A stretch of DNA of 64,000 bases. It comes from Bombella sp. ESL0385 (lineage in GTDB: Bacteria; Pseudomonadota; Alphaproteobacteria; Acetobacterales; Acetobacteraceae). This document shows, piece by piece, positions 18,595-27,967 of the stretch. Numbering within the stretch: the first letter of the stretch is position 1; the number at the start of each line of letters is the position of its first letter. Location: contig NZ_WNIJ01000001.1 in the NCBI RefSeq assembly GCF_009725755.1, positions 930,001 to 994,000 on the forward strand, written 5' to 3'. The notes beneath the pieces were generated by a model. It saw only the letters and a program-made list of their open reading frames with translations, was not told the origin of the DNA and searched no databases. The translations under genes and the position numbers were made by a program.

Positions 18595-18899
18595 GAGTGC
18601 TTCACTCCGGCCCCAGAGGCATCAACCCAAATTGTTCCGTTAAAGAAAACAGGTTGTCCCTGACCCGCACAGTCGGTGCAGAAAAATGCCGTGCCAATAG
18701 GAGCTGATAGGGGGAGGGCAGAGTAAGGCACAGCCTTTAGGCTGATACTTCCGGCCTCTCCAAATGTCATAATTCCTTGAGCCGATGGAGGGAGCTTTCC
18801 AGAATCAAAAATCCCATGCTGGGCCGGGGGAATAGCCATGCTGTTGGCCGAAGCCGTGCCAGTTATTAGCGATACCGAAAGTGCCAGTGCGAAGCGCAT
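18591..18899 (-). CDS. Exported small phage protein, first gene of the lysis unit
   Basis: A 102-residue protein with a signal peptide (MRFALALSVSLITGTASANS). The mature part ends with GTAFFCTDCAGQGQPVFFNG and IWVDASG, a CxxC plus 'product/name/label' type ending often seen near phage tail-fibre genes. It overlaps the next gene by four bases. The 18-bp late element ends 43 bases upstream of its ATG, and GGAGAGG provides the ribosome site. Confidence 0.65.
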   Translation of the reverse strand: MRFALALSVSLITGTASANSMAIPPAQHGIFDSGKLPPSAQGIMTFGEAGSISLKAVPYSALPLSAPIGTAFFCTDCAGQGQPVFFNGTIWVDASGAGVKHS

Positions 18900-18941
18900 G
18901 AATGTCCCTCTCCATCATCAGGATGGATAGGTAACCACGCC

Positions 18942-18959
18942 TTTGTAATTCTGGTGTGT
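18942..18959 (-). promoter_or_regulatory. 18-bp late-unit element, copy 1 (lysis unit)
   Basis: ACACACCAGAATTACAAA on the minus strand, perfect over 18 bases with three other copies in the prophage. It lies in the gap between the 838-residue ejection protein and the lysis unit, 43 bases upstream of the ATG at 18899. Likely a promoter or activator site for phage late transcription. Confidence 0.7.
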
Positions 18960-18968
18960 CCCCCAGGG

Positions 18969-21485
18969 TCATTTGGTCGCATTATAAAGATTGTTGGTTG
19001 GTGAGACTAAGAAACCCTGCCCTTGATTGCGCTGGACGAGCTTTTCATAACGGGCTGTGTAGCCGGGGTTAATCATGTCTTGCAGGCTGTAAATGACGCT
19101 ATATTTCAGGGCGGCATTGATGATAGGAAGATTGCCAAAAGGGATTTGTCCAGAGGCAAAACGGACAAGGTCGGCCAGATAGGTGCGGGCCTTCTCGGCA
19201 TCAGGGCTGCCAACCAGCTCATCACGGGTGGCGGTGAATATCCCGGCTAGTTTGGTCATGTCAGAAATGGTTGGTCCGGCTAGCGTTTCTAGCATGTTAT
19301 TGCCCATACGGCTCTGCTGGCCAAAGAGGAAATCGCCATAAATACCCGCACCACCACCCTGGCCCATGGCGGATATCCATGTGCGAACATCGCCTGCATC
19401 GCGTGGCTCTTTCCCGGCCAATATGGCTTTAGCCTGCATAGCGACATAGCCAAGCAAGGTTGTAGCGGCAATCATGTGGGCAATGCCCGGTAGGTCTAGC
19501 CCGTTGCGCTTCACCTCACGTTGATAAAGCCTGCGAACATGGGAAATGGGGAAGCTCTTAAATTGTAGCATCAGCCGTGCGGCCTGGCCGAGTAGCGGGT
19601 TCACGTCATCCAGCCGGTTGCTGATGCCCCTGAAGGTAGCCTGCGTGCGGACATCCGGCTCTGTCATGCCTTCTCGTGTTTGGTCGGTGATGTAGGCATA
19701 GAGCTTGCGGGTCAGGCTGTCCCGTATGTCATCTGCAGTTTGGCCTTTCTCGATTAGGGGAGCCACAGCCTCATCGGGCAATTGGCCTATCTCGCTGGGT
19801 AGGATATGGTCTTCTCCTGCCGCTGTCCGCACGGCCTGCCGCATCACGTCCCATTCTGGTTGGGTGATACCAAAGCGTTGCAGGCTGGCCCGCAATCGTC
19901 CATCAAGGGCTTCATATCCTAGGCCAGCATTCCGGCCAAGATTATGGGAAAGCATCAGGCCGATGCCTTCTGAGAGGCTATCTGTCCAATATTCCAGACC
20001 ATTGAAGCGGTAAAACTTATTGATGAGGTCGCTCATCTTTCCTAATGGCGCATCATTGGCAGAGAAGCGGCTCATGACAGAGCCAAGATGCCCTTGCAGC
20101 CCCACGCCCAGCATGCGGGCGACCTCTTTGCGTTCTTGAGGGTTTGCGCTGAATAACGCTGGGGCTAGAGATTTAAGGCTGTTCCAATAGCTTTCCAGCA
20201 ACGGCACACCATTATGCCGCAAAACGGAGGCATTAACAGCAAGGTCGGGTAGGGAGGAAATGACGACCCCGCCTAGTTTTGTGACTTGGTTCCATGCATG
20301 AGCATAGGCGCCGATGGTTTCCACTGTCTTGTTGGCCGGCTGTCTGGCCCTGCCTGTCACGATGTCCAGCAGGGCACTGCGTTCCAACCGGCGGAGCTTA
20401 TCTACCATTTTAGCATCGGCACGGTCACGCGCCGCCTGCACGGATTCCTCAATCATGCTGCGGAACATGCTCTCAGGGTTCGTACCTAAATCACCCATCA
20501 CGGCGGCGTTGCGTGCGCCACTGATAAGCCCTTTGAAGATGCTGTCCACCACATGGCCTTGGCCGAACTTTTTGTTGTAGGCCAACCAGCCATCAGCATC
20601 TTTGAAGTGTAGAACACGGTTCTGGCTGACCTTCTTGGCTTTGTTGGATGTGCCTTTGAAGCCAGAGAGCCAATCCCGCCCGTTGGCGTTATCATGCTCA
20701 CCTGTGGAGAGGTTAAGCCATACATTGCGGAGGAAGTCTTCCTTCGACTGCTTGGCGGGCATCATCTCAAAAGTACGGTCATCAAGTAGAGGGAGGATGG
20801 TGTCCCGCCAGTTCTGGTAAGACCTTTCCGACCCATCGCCTCGTATCTTCCACATGTCATGGCTCTGGCGGGTGACGTAATGATCCGCCTTGCCAATCCA
20901 TGCGCCTTGCTTGTTTTGCATCAGCCGCACGGTGTCTTGATACTCAGACAGGATGCGGGCAGCCTCGGCAGCCAGCTTATTGCCTGTTGGGGACCCTGCT
21001 TCTGGGTCATCAAGACGCCACATCTCACGCGCCACATCAGCATCGAATTGTTCATCGCGCTCTAATAGAGCTTTAAAAACGCCCGCTTTATCTAAATCAT
21101 GCATCAGAGGGCCAAGAAGCTGAGCAACACGGCCATGACTATGCGCATCTACAGAGAGGGCGGCATCACGTTCCCCGGTTTGCTTCCCGGCGAGAATACC
21201 TTCAAGGGAAGCCGCTTCATCTCCAGCAACGATGCGGCGGCGTAACTCAGCACGGACGATGAGGTTCTTCTTGCGGGCATTAGCCTCGATGATGGCGGCC
21301 AGACGCTCCTCATCAGCCATACGAGCACCAGCTTTCTCCAAGGCTTCACGCGGGGAGAGGCCTTGCTGCATGTAGCGGCCAGCTTCTTTTTCCAGCCGCC
21401 CAAACATCTCATCAAGCTCTGCCTTGGACATTTCACGGCCAGCGGCTTGCTCGGCTTCGTTGTAGCATGGATGTTCGTGCGTCAT
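18969..21485 (-). CDS. Large internal virion / DNA-ejection protein
   Basis: An 838-residue protein, mostly helical, with a Glu/Ala-rich N-terminal coiled region (SKAELDEMFGRLEKEAGRYM) and a more hydrophobic C-terminal third (HMIAATTLLGYVAMQAKAIL, SRMGNNMLETLAGPTISDM). It resembles large podovirus proteins placed after tail genes and called internal virion or polyvalent proteins, which are ejected into the host with the genome. The gene overlaps the upstream 926-residue gene by ATGA, so they are made together. No enzymatic motif is evident. Confidence 0.7.
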   Translation of the reverse strand: MTHEHPCYNEAEQAAGREMSKAELDEMFGRLEKEAGRYMQQGLSPREALEKAGARMADEERLAAIIEANARKKNLIVRAELRRRIVAGDEAASLEGILAGKQTGERDAALSVDAHSHGRVAQLLGPLMHDLDKAGVFKALLERDEQFDADVAREMWRLDDPEAGSPTGNKLAAEAARILSEYQDTVRLMQNKQGAWIGKADHYVTRQSHDMWKIRGDGSERSYQNWRDTILPLLDDRTFEMMPAKQSKEDFLRNVWLNLSTGEHDNANGRDWLSGFKGTSNKAKKVSQNRVLHFKDADGWLAYNKKFGQGHVVDSIFKGLISGARNAAVMGDLGTNPESMFRSMIEESVQAARDRADAKMVDKLRRLERSALLDIVTGRARQPANKTVETIGAYAHAWNQVTKLGGVVISSLPDLAVNASVLRHNGVPLLESYWNSLKSLAPALFSANPQERKEVARMLGVGLQGHLGSVMSRFSANDAPLGKMSDLINKFYRFNGLEYWTDSLSEGIGLMLSHNLGRNAGLGYEALDGRLRASLQRFGITQPEWDVMRQAVRTAAGEDHILPSEIGQLPDEAVAPLIEKGQTADDIRDSLTRKLYAYITDQTREGMTEPDVRTQATFRGISNRLDDVNPLLGQAARLMLQFKSFPISHVRRLYQREVKRNGLDLPGIAHMIAATTLLGYVAMQAKAILAGKEPRDAGDVRTWISAMGQGGGAGIYGDFLFGQQSRMGNNMLETLAGPTISDMTKLAGIFTATRDELVGSPDAEKARTYLADLVRFASGQIPFGNLPIINAALKYSVIYSLQDMINPGYTARYEKLVQRNQGQGFLVSPTNNLYNATK

Positions 21486-24262
21486 AGGGCTTTCCTTGTT
21501 AGGCAGGCGGCAGCGGAGGCGAGGGCATCGGCATTACCATCGGAGAGAGCTTTCTCACGGTGGATGTCTGCCAGTTCTTCAGGGCTGATCTGGTCGCCTA
21601 GGGCGGCAAGCTGCTGGTCGATCTGGTCGGAATAGGACTGTGCTTCAGTGATGGATTTATCTTGACTTTTGGGGGCAGTGTTTTCATTTTGTAAGAAGCT
21701 GTTGTGGCGTTCGTCATCTCTCCCAGACCTCAGAGTATCGGACATATTTTGCTCGTGGGGATTAAAGGAGTCGGAACCCTGTCCGGTTGGGTTCGAATTG
21801 GTGTTGAGATCCTTTTCCCACAGCAGCTTTCTGTTTTTCAGATAACCTGTTTTGAATTCATCGGCTGTTCCAACACGGTAATAGCCATCTTTTTTGATGA
21901 GATGCAGTACTGTAGTGGGGTGTTTATGTTTCGACCCCTGTTTATCTCCCATTTTCACGGTGAAGAAAGAACCATTTCCTTCATCTAGGCGAACCTGATT
22001 TGCATCAGCAATAGCCCGCTTTACAAAGTCATCAATACTAGCAAAGCCACGCTTCTTTAGCTCTTCACCATGCCGGGCAGAAATATGAAGGCGACCATGG
22101 CCTCCGCCAATATCTTGGCCCTTCCCATTAATTTTAACGGTATGCACGCCATCACCCAACACGATAGGCCATGCTGGCGCGCCATCCACCCCTTCCATCA
22201 TACGTCCTACTAAAGCAGGATTGCTTCCTACCTCTGAAAGGTCCAGATGCTCAATGCTACTAGCAGGCAGGGGAGACGTATTTTGCCCATGTCTTGGGCT
22301 GGGGGAGGCATCTTTTAAGGCAGAAAGGCCCGCGCGGCTTTGTGTGACTTCATGGCTTTCATACCCATGGAGGTTCCGCATGATGGCCTCAGCCGCATCA
22401 TTCTGCAAGGCATCAAGCTTTTGCTTTGCGGTTTGATAGGCTTCCTCTACATACCCTTGCCAGCTAGTAGCATCATGGCCTTTGCCGCGCTCTGCTTCGA
22501 TAGTCCGTAATGCGCTCTCTACGGCATCTTCTGTCCCGTTATGCTTTAGGATGGCATCTGCCATATCATACAAATCCATCCCATCTAGGGCGGCATCAAG
22601 GTGTTGCGCATAAAGGCCAAGGCGTTCACGGGTCAGGGCATGTAGAAGATTTTGCTGCTCACCGATGCGGCTCCTATGGAAAGCCCTCCCATGGTCGAGC
22701 ATTTCTTCATAACGCTGCCATGTGGAGTGACGAGATACGCGCAAAGCGTCCTCAATGGCGGCATCAGGATGGGCACCGGATAGGATGGTATTAATAGCGT
22801 GATTATGTTCATCAGGCGTTAGGTCAACATCTGCTGCATTGGCAGCTTCATCAACATCATCGGCTGCTTGTTCTCGATAATGGTCCTCAATGTTTGATAG
22901 GTCTGATGGGTGCTGAGACAATACGCCCTCAGGAAAAACCTTACGCCCATGGCTTTCTTCTATCATGGCCTCTAAGAGGTCATTGATGTCAGCATCAGGC
23001 TTGAGGTAACCATGCTCAACGGATAGTTCGCGCGCTTTATCCAGAGGCATCCCTCCGTTGCGGCGGACAAGCCCGATGCGTTGACGGTGAATGTCATTCG
23101 CTTTTAGCTCTCCCCCTTCATCAAGTACCCCGCCATGACGGGTGAGGAAGGTAAAGAGGGATGGGGCCGTTGGCTGTGGTTTTGTGATTGAAGTGGATGG
23201 GGGAATGTCTATATCAGTAGAGGCATCCTCATCAGGCGGCTCATAAAGAGAGCTTTCACTTACTGTGTCAGCATGATTTTGTTGGAGTTGCGAGAGGTCG
23301 TCTGCAATTTTATCCCGTAAAGGAACGTGCGTATCTACGTCCGTGTCCGTAGGCAACGCGTCATGCGAAGCTACAACGCGCTCAAGCTCATCTTTGGAAT
23401 TTTGGACTTCGTGGATATTGAGCAGGCTTTCTGCATTGCTAGGCGTATCACTGGCTAGAGATGTTAGACCATCAGCTAAAACCTGCCCTTTGGCATTAGT
23501 ACCAGCCCTTTCGAGCCTTTTACTAAGAGTGTAGCCAATCCCATGCAGTCCACCGCCCATGACGCCACCAAATGCGATGTTCCGTAGGGCCTGTCCCGCG
23601 CTCCAATCATTATGCTCATCGCGGTCCAGAACCATATTGAGCGGCTCAAGGGCGGCCATGCCAATGGCCCCTTGGCTGGCACCTTGCACTATACGCCCCG
23701 GAAGATTGCTGGATAAAGCGGCCCCAACGCGCCGGTTTAGTCCTTCGGCAGAAATAAGACCATCGGCCACACGTTCCATGCCAAAGCCCTCGGCACGAGC
23801 TGCGGCACCTCCCAGGGCCATGCCGATGCGTTCTTCCCCCAGACCAGGAATCAGCGCAGCAGCATAGTTGATGGGGTCTAGGAAAGAGGGAAGGGCACCT
23901 GCTGCTGTGTTCAGTATGCCGTTTATAGGCCCATCTGGTCCGTTGCGGATGGTATTCTGCCGAATAAGGTTGTTCTGTTTTTCCTCATTGAGGGTTTGGG
24001 CTAAAGCGGAAGAGACAGGCTTGTCGAAATTAAGCACCCCTTTGATGCCATAGCGCGCATTGGCATCTTCTGGAGTAAGGGTATCTCCCTCGCTGCTTTT
24101 GACTTCATGGCGTATCCAGTCACCAATGCGGACGACCGGCATATCGTTAATGCCTGCCGTAAAGGAGGCACCAAGAGATTGCTCCAAGGATGACGCCTGC
24201 CCTGCTAGCCCTTCATCCTGAACGCTCTTGAGTGTGTTCAGCCCGCCTGAAAATAATGACAT
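21482..24262 (-). CDS. Polyvalent internal virion protein with embedded nuclease-like domain
   Basis: A 926-residue protein starting with glycine/alanine-rich helices (residues 110-260, for example AIGMAALEPLNMVLDRDEHN and IAFGGVMGGGLHGIGYTLSK) typical of proteins that cross membranes during genome ejection. Residues 670-820 look like a separate globular domain: GGHGRLHISARHGEELKKRG, FTVKMGDKQGSKHKHPTTVL, and DGYYRVGTADEFKTGYLKNR. This pattern resembles the barnase/EndoU/colicin-E5/RelE-like nuclease domains found in phage polyvalent proteins. First gene after late element copy 2, with GGGAGGGG directly before its ATG. Confidence 0.7.
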   Translation of the reverse strand: MSLFSGGLNTLKSVQDEGLAGQASSLEQSLGASFTAGINDMPVVRIGDWIRHEVKSSEGDTLTPEDANARYGIKGVLNFDKPVSSALAQTLNEEKQNNLIRQNTIRNGPDGPINGILNTAAGALPSFLDPINYAAALIPGLGEERIGMALGGAAARAEGFGMERVADGLISAEGLNRRVGAALSSNLPGRIVQGASQGAIGMAALEPLNMVLDRDEHNDWSAGQALRNIAFGGVMGGGLHGIGYTLSKRLERAGTNAKGQVLADGLTSLASDTPSNAESLLNIHEVQNSKDELERVVASHDALPTDTDVDTHVPLRDKIADDLSQLQQNHADTVSESSLYEPPDEDASTDIDIPPSTSITKPQPTAPSLFTFLTRHGGVLDEGGELKANDIHRQRIGLVRRNGGMPLDKARELSVEHGYLKPDADINDLLEAMIEESHGRKVFPEGVLSQHPSDLSNIEDHYREQAADDVDEAANAADVDLTPDEHNHAINTILSGAHPDAAIEDALRVSRHSTWQRYEEMLDHGRAFHRSRIGEQQNLLHALTRERLGLYAQHLDAALDGMDLYDMADAILKHNGTEDAVESALRTIEAERGKGHDATSWQGYVEEAYQTAKQKLDALQNDAAEAIMRNLHGYESHEVTQSRAGLSALKDASPSPRHGQNTSPLPASSIEHLDLSEVGSNPALVGRMMEGVDGAPAWPIVLGDGVHTVKINGKGQDIGGGHGRLHISARHGEELKKRGFASIDDFVKRAIADANQVRLDEGNGSFFTVKMGDKQGSKHKHPTTVLHLIKKDGYYRVGTADEFKTGYLKNRKLLWEKDLNTNSNPTGQGSDSFNPHEQNMSDTLRSGRDDERHNSFLQNENTAPKSQDKSITEAQSYSDQIDQQLAALGDQISPEELADIHREKALSDGNADALASAAACLTRKAL

Positions 24263-24296
24263 ATCCCCTCCCGGTGGGGGAGGAGCATGGCAGCCA

Positions 24297-24314
24297 TTTG
24301 TAATTCTGGTGTGT
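24297..24314 (-). promoter_or_regulatory. 18-bp late-unit element, copy 2 (ejection unit)
   Basis: Perfect ACACACCAGAATTACAAA on the minus strand between two convergent-free minus genes, 35 bases upstream of the ATG at 24262. Its downstream flank (ATGGCTGCCATGCTC) matches copy 3 at 13 of 15 bases, so the similarity extends past the 18-bp core for this pair. Confidence 0.7.
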
Positions 24315-24315
24315 C

Positions 24316-26589
24316 TTAATCACCCAACTCCACATCCACACTAACGCTCGTGAGTGTTACGGGTAGTGGTTGGTCAGTTTGAAAGATGAGACTTCCCTTC
24401 TGGGTCCAGTTGGGCGTTGGTATCCTCATGGTTAGTCCAGAGATAAGGGCTGGCCTAACGTCCTTCTTCTGGTAAGGATTGGGAGCCATGCTTCCGGCAG
24501 CGGCACCTTGATTGTCCAAATCATGGAATGTGCGACCCTCATTTGTGGACACGCTCAGGCCGGTTGTGTTGTAGAGCGAGGCATAAACCTTGCTGACCCG
24601 CTTGCGCCGTGCGAATTGGGGAGGATTACCGAGGTCTATTGGTAGAGTGACAGCACGCGCATGGATGGGCAAACCGACTGTAACCACACTGCCTGACCGG
24701 GGCAGGGTGAGGGTGCCATCATTCCTCACTGTCAGCCCTGTAAATCCTTGCCCATCAATGCAGGCCGATACTGTGGCACCTGCCAAATGCCCCAGCCCAG
24801 AGACGGTGCTAGTTGGCTGGCCTTCATAGCGCAGGCCACAATCCACGAACCATGAGCGGGTGATGTCATCATTCTCTGCCCCTAGTTGGCGAGATTGTAG
24901 GCGTTCTATAGTGTAGCTTTGTCGTCCATTAATAGTACGTTTTACCACCAGATAAGGGGTATCTTCGATAGCTCCATATCCGTTTTCTTCTGGCACTACG
25001 GCCACGGACTGGAAGGCCCCGCCTACTGTACTGTGCTGATGCCATGCCATGACGTTCTGTTCTTTAAGATAGGTCATACTCAGCAAACCTCCATCAGACC
25101 TTACGGCCCATATGAGGTTGAATGGGAATTGAGCAAACGACCAGTCGGCAATCGTGTAGCCATAGAAGAGATGGTCAGCCAGAACGGATAGGTCGTTGCC
25201 TTGGTATATTTGGGCATACCAGTCATATTGCAGGTCACGGATATGGCTGCCCTTGTTTTCAATGAACAGCACGTCAGTATTGATGGGCAGGGGCTGCACG
25301 TCCGAGCTGCCAACGAACATCTGCGGTATGGCGGTGAAGTTGCTTGGTGTTATGGGAGTGCCAGTCTGGCCTCCGGAGATCTTCCAGATGCCCGTTCCGG
25401 TAAAAGCCAGAAGGTCCGCCATTGGTACCAGATGCTTAATGGTATTGACCTGCTGGCTAGCAATAGTGGCTGTTATGGCGTCATCAGAAACGACCGGTGT
25501 ATGAATGTCGAAATTGGTATAGTTGGCCGAGCGGGACATCCAGACCGTCTGGGGATAGGCAAAAGACCCGGCAAATACGCGCCGCTGCTGGAAATACGTT
25601 ACTGTAACAGGATTATTGCCAGCAAATGGGTTACGATGAACCGGCGGCCCATTTTCGGTATCTGGGGAATAATTAACGTCATCAAAGGATAGGGACGTTG
25701 TGTTACCGATTAAGCCCCATTGGCCAGCAAACCGGCGGTAAATATTATAATAATCAGCACCTACAACGGAAGGCCATGAAAGTGTATTATAATTACCGTA
25801 ATTTGTATAATATCCAATATTGTAGTTTGTAACAAACCGCCCAACTTGGACAGGTACTTGAGACGTCACAGTGCTGGTTTTGCCAGTTGCAGGGTCCGTA
25901 ATTGTCTGGGTTTGAGTGGTCATCTCCGTTTGAGAAGGAACAAGAGTTGCGTTACTCTCCGTATTCCTCTCATTAGAAACAGAGGTTACCGCATATTCGT
26001 AAGTAACGCGAGATACCCCTGGCGTTGTGCCTGTATTTCCTGCCTCGCCTTCTACAGCGTTTGCAGAGAGTGAATCAGGAGCAGAAATGCCCGCGCTATA
26101 GGAAATCGCCTCTAGTGTCCAATTAATCTCACCATGACGAGATAGATTCATGGCGGGATAGCGGGAATGGGTGAGGGTCATGACATCCGCAGATTGCGCA
26201 TGACGCAGCCAGAAAGCGTCCTCGATGTTGTAAGGCGTGGCCAGCTCATAAGGACTACCATCCTGATTGGTCAGATAGGCACCATTGCTGATGAAGCGGA
26301 CGTAATGGTCGCCAAACTCTAGTACATAGGACTGATTGTTGTTGTAGATGAAGGCAATTAGCTTCGGAGGCAGGCCAGACGCATCAGCTTTTGATGTGCC
26401 GATATATTGGGTGCCAGGGCGGTTTGAGATACCACCCTGCACATGCACAAAGAAATTGCTTAGCTCAGCTGCCCCGGAATGCCATTTTTCCATATCAGCA
26501 CGATAACCAATCAGCGGGGCCATAACCCCACCGCTGAAATTGCTGAACCATGTTAAGCCAACGTTAGGACCAAAAGATTGTTGTGACAT
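24316..26589 (-). CDS. Tail tubular protein B-like / tail nozzle protein
   Basis: A 757-residue structural protein with the podovirus signature start WFSNFSGGVMAPLIGYRADM and LSNFFVHVQGGISNRPGTQY, followed by a long beta-rich body. It matches the family that forms the lower tail tube (T7 gp12-type) in BPP-1-like and related podoviruses. It is the last gene of the capsid-tail unit and overlaps the tail-fibre-assembly-like gene by one base. Late element copy 2 begins directly after its stop region. Confidence 0.8.
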   Translation of the reverse strand: MSQQSFGPNVGLTWFSNFSGGVMAPLIGYRADMEKWHSGAAELSNFFVHVQGGISNRPGTQYIGTSKADASGLPPKLIAFIYNNNQSYVLEFGDHYVRFISNGAYLTNQDGSPYELATPYNIEDAFWLRHAQSADVMTLTHSRYPAMNLSRHGEINWTLEAISYSAGISAPDSLSANAVEGEAGNTGTTPGVSRVTYEYAVTSVSNERNTESNATLVPSQTEMTTQTQTITDPATGKTSTVTSQVPVQVGRFVTNYNIGYYTNYGNYNTLSWPSVVGADYYNIYRRFAGQWGLIGNTTSLSFDDVNYSPDTENGPPVHRNPFAGNNPVTVTYFQQRRVFAGSFAYPQTVWMSRSANYTNFDIHTPVVSDDAITATIASQQVNTIKHLVPMADLLAFTGTGIWKISGGQTGTPITPSNFTAIPQMFVGSSDVQPLPINTDVLFIENKGSHIRDLQYDWYAQIYQGNDLSVLADHLFYGYTIADWSFAQFPFNLIWAVRSDGGLLSMTYLKEQNVMAWHQHSTVGGAFQSVAVVPEENGYGAIEDTPYLVVKRTINGRQSYTIERLQSRQLGAENDDITRSWFVDCGLRYEGQPTSTVSGLGHLAGATVSACIDGQGFTGLTVRNDGTLTLPRSGSVVTVGLPIHARAVTLPIDLGNPPQFARRKRVSKVYASLYNTTGLSVSTNEGRTFHDLDNQGAAAGSMAPNPYQKKDVRPALISGLTMRIPTPNWTQKGSLIFQTDQPLPVTLTSVSVDVELGD

Positions 26590-27086
26590 TATGTTGTTAG
26601 ATCGTTAGGTACGGATGGCAGCGTTGTGCTAGTTGTATCTACACCGTTAATAATCGCACGTAGTTTTTGAGCGCATTGCCGAGTTTCAGGACCAAAAACT
26701 TCTCCCATTGCTGTGAGTGCTGATGCTTGGGACATTATACGCTGCAATGTGCTCTGCGCCCTGTCTTTTAACGGCAGAGGAGGGGGTGTATATGTAACAA
26801 TCTGTCCGTTTTGAACTGCTTTTGGCTCCTGCGTTGATGTGAGGTGGCTTTCCCAAAACTCTTTGGTAAGTGGGAGTAATTCGCTCAGCGGAGGCAGTCC
26901 CTTAGGTGAATTAAAATTCGCCATATCATACCACCCTGTAACAGGAGATGGTTCTGCAATTGCTGGGTCATAACCGGCATAAAACCTTTTTGGATAGGCA
27001 GATTGTACAGCGGTGGATTGAAACGAATCTACTTCAGAAGATGAACCAAATATTTTGTCTGTGTAAAAATCAGAAGATTGCGTCAT
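26589..27086 (-). CDS. Putative tail fibre assembly chaperone
   Basis: A 165-residue protein placed immediately after the tail fibre gene (ATGA overlap). It has the layout of Tfa-like proteins: an aromatic-rich first half with YAGYDPAIAEPSPVTGWYDM, then LTKEFWESHL and a helical C-terminal part. Such chaperones help fold the fibre tip. Sequence evidence is modest; context is the main argument. Confidence 0.55.
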   Translation of the reverse strand: MTQSSDFYTDKIFGSSSEVDSFQSTAVQSAYPKRFYAGYDPAIAEPSPVTGWYDMANFNSPKGLPPLSELLPLTKEFWESHLTSTQEPKAVQNGQIVTYTPPPLPLKDRAQSTLQRIMSQASALTAMGEVFGPETRQCAQKLRAIINGVDTTSTTLPSVPNDLTT

Positions 27087-27967
27087 GTCATAGTTCCTAT
27101 TGCTAAGCAGTTAAGTTTATATGTTGCTCCATTTGATGAAGTTCCTTGGTATCCATTATCTTCCACGAATACGCTAATTCCTTTATTGCTAAAGGTATTT
27201 GCATCAGTATTGACAATGCGAGCAACATTGTGCCCAGTATTTTGCTCATAATCTACACTAAAAAACACAAAAGGAACACTCCCAGGCATGTATGCTTGTG
27301 GAAATGTGACGAAATACCATCCAGCAGATGAGGGAATCTGCATATTCCATACCTGCATCACAATATTACCGTTCATCCCAATAACCTGTGGAACAATCCC
27401 GCCGATACTAGTTGTAATCTCCCCCCTCATTTGGCCTCCTGTTAGAGGGAGAAGCTCAGCCTCTGCTGCCTGCGCCCGTTGCGTCTCCTGCTGCAGGGCA
27501 GATTGGAGGGCGAGGTTAATGGTGCCGCCGCCTCCAGTGCTGTAAAGCCACGGCGTGCCAGATGATTTATTAACCCCCGCGCTAGAAACGGTGAAGTCAT
27601 TTTGGTACGGAATTCCATTAAGTAGGGTACCGGAGACAAAACTATTTTCTGCCGTTTGCGCCCGCTGCGTCTCTTGCTGAAGAGCGGATTGGAGAGCGCT
27701 CTTCTCTTCTTGAAGTTCAGAAACCGTAGCGTAATTGTTAAGTGCGGACGGGATAACTTCATTATTAATTGGGCCAGTAAGAACAGGCAGCAATACACTC
27801 ACTAAGGCAGCAATTTGCTGAGGAGATGCTGTATTTATCGCGCTGGATAGCTCCTCCATAACGCGGTCACTATCCAATTTTTGGGAGAAAAGAAGCTGCC
27901 ATTCTTCGACAGATGGAACACTCCCACGCCGCCACTGAGGATAACTATTAGGACCCAATTTAACCAT
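27083..27967 (-). CDS. Tail fibre protein
   Basis: A 294-residue fibre protein. The N-terminal part (KLGPNSYPQWRRGSVPSVEE) probably attaches to the tail. Two near-identical helical repeats, LQSALQQETQRAQ, separate GGGGTINLALQ and a LPLTGGQMRGEI turn typical of fibre shafts. The C-terminal tip (GWYFVTFPQAYMPGSVPFVF, with NGATYKLNCLAIG) is the probable receptor-binding part. The ATG at 27967, preceded by GTGAGG, is chosen over a GTG 12 bases upstream. A short fibre, so host binding may be via a glycan close to the surface. Confidence 0.8.
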   Translation of the reverse strand: MVKLGPNSYPQWRRGSVPSVEEWQLLFSQKLDSDRVMEELSSAINTASPQQIAALVSVLLPVLTGPINNEVIPSALNNYATVSELQEEKSALQSALQQETQRAQTAENSFVSGTLLNGIPYQNDFTVSSAGVNKSSGTPWLYSTGGGGTINLALQSALQQETQRAQAAEAELLPLTGGQMRGEITTSIGGIVPQVIGMNGNIVMQVWNMQIPSSAGWYFVTFPQAYMPGSVPFVFFSVDYEQNTGHNVARIVNTDANTFSNKGISVFVEDNGYQGTSSNGATYKLNCLAIGTMT

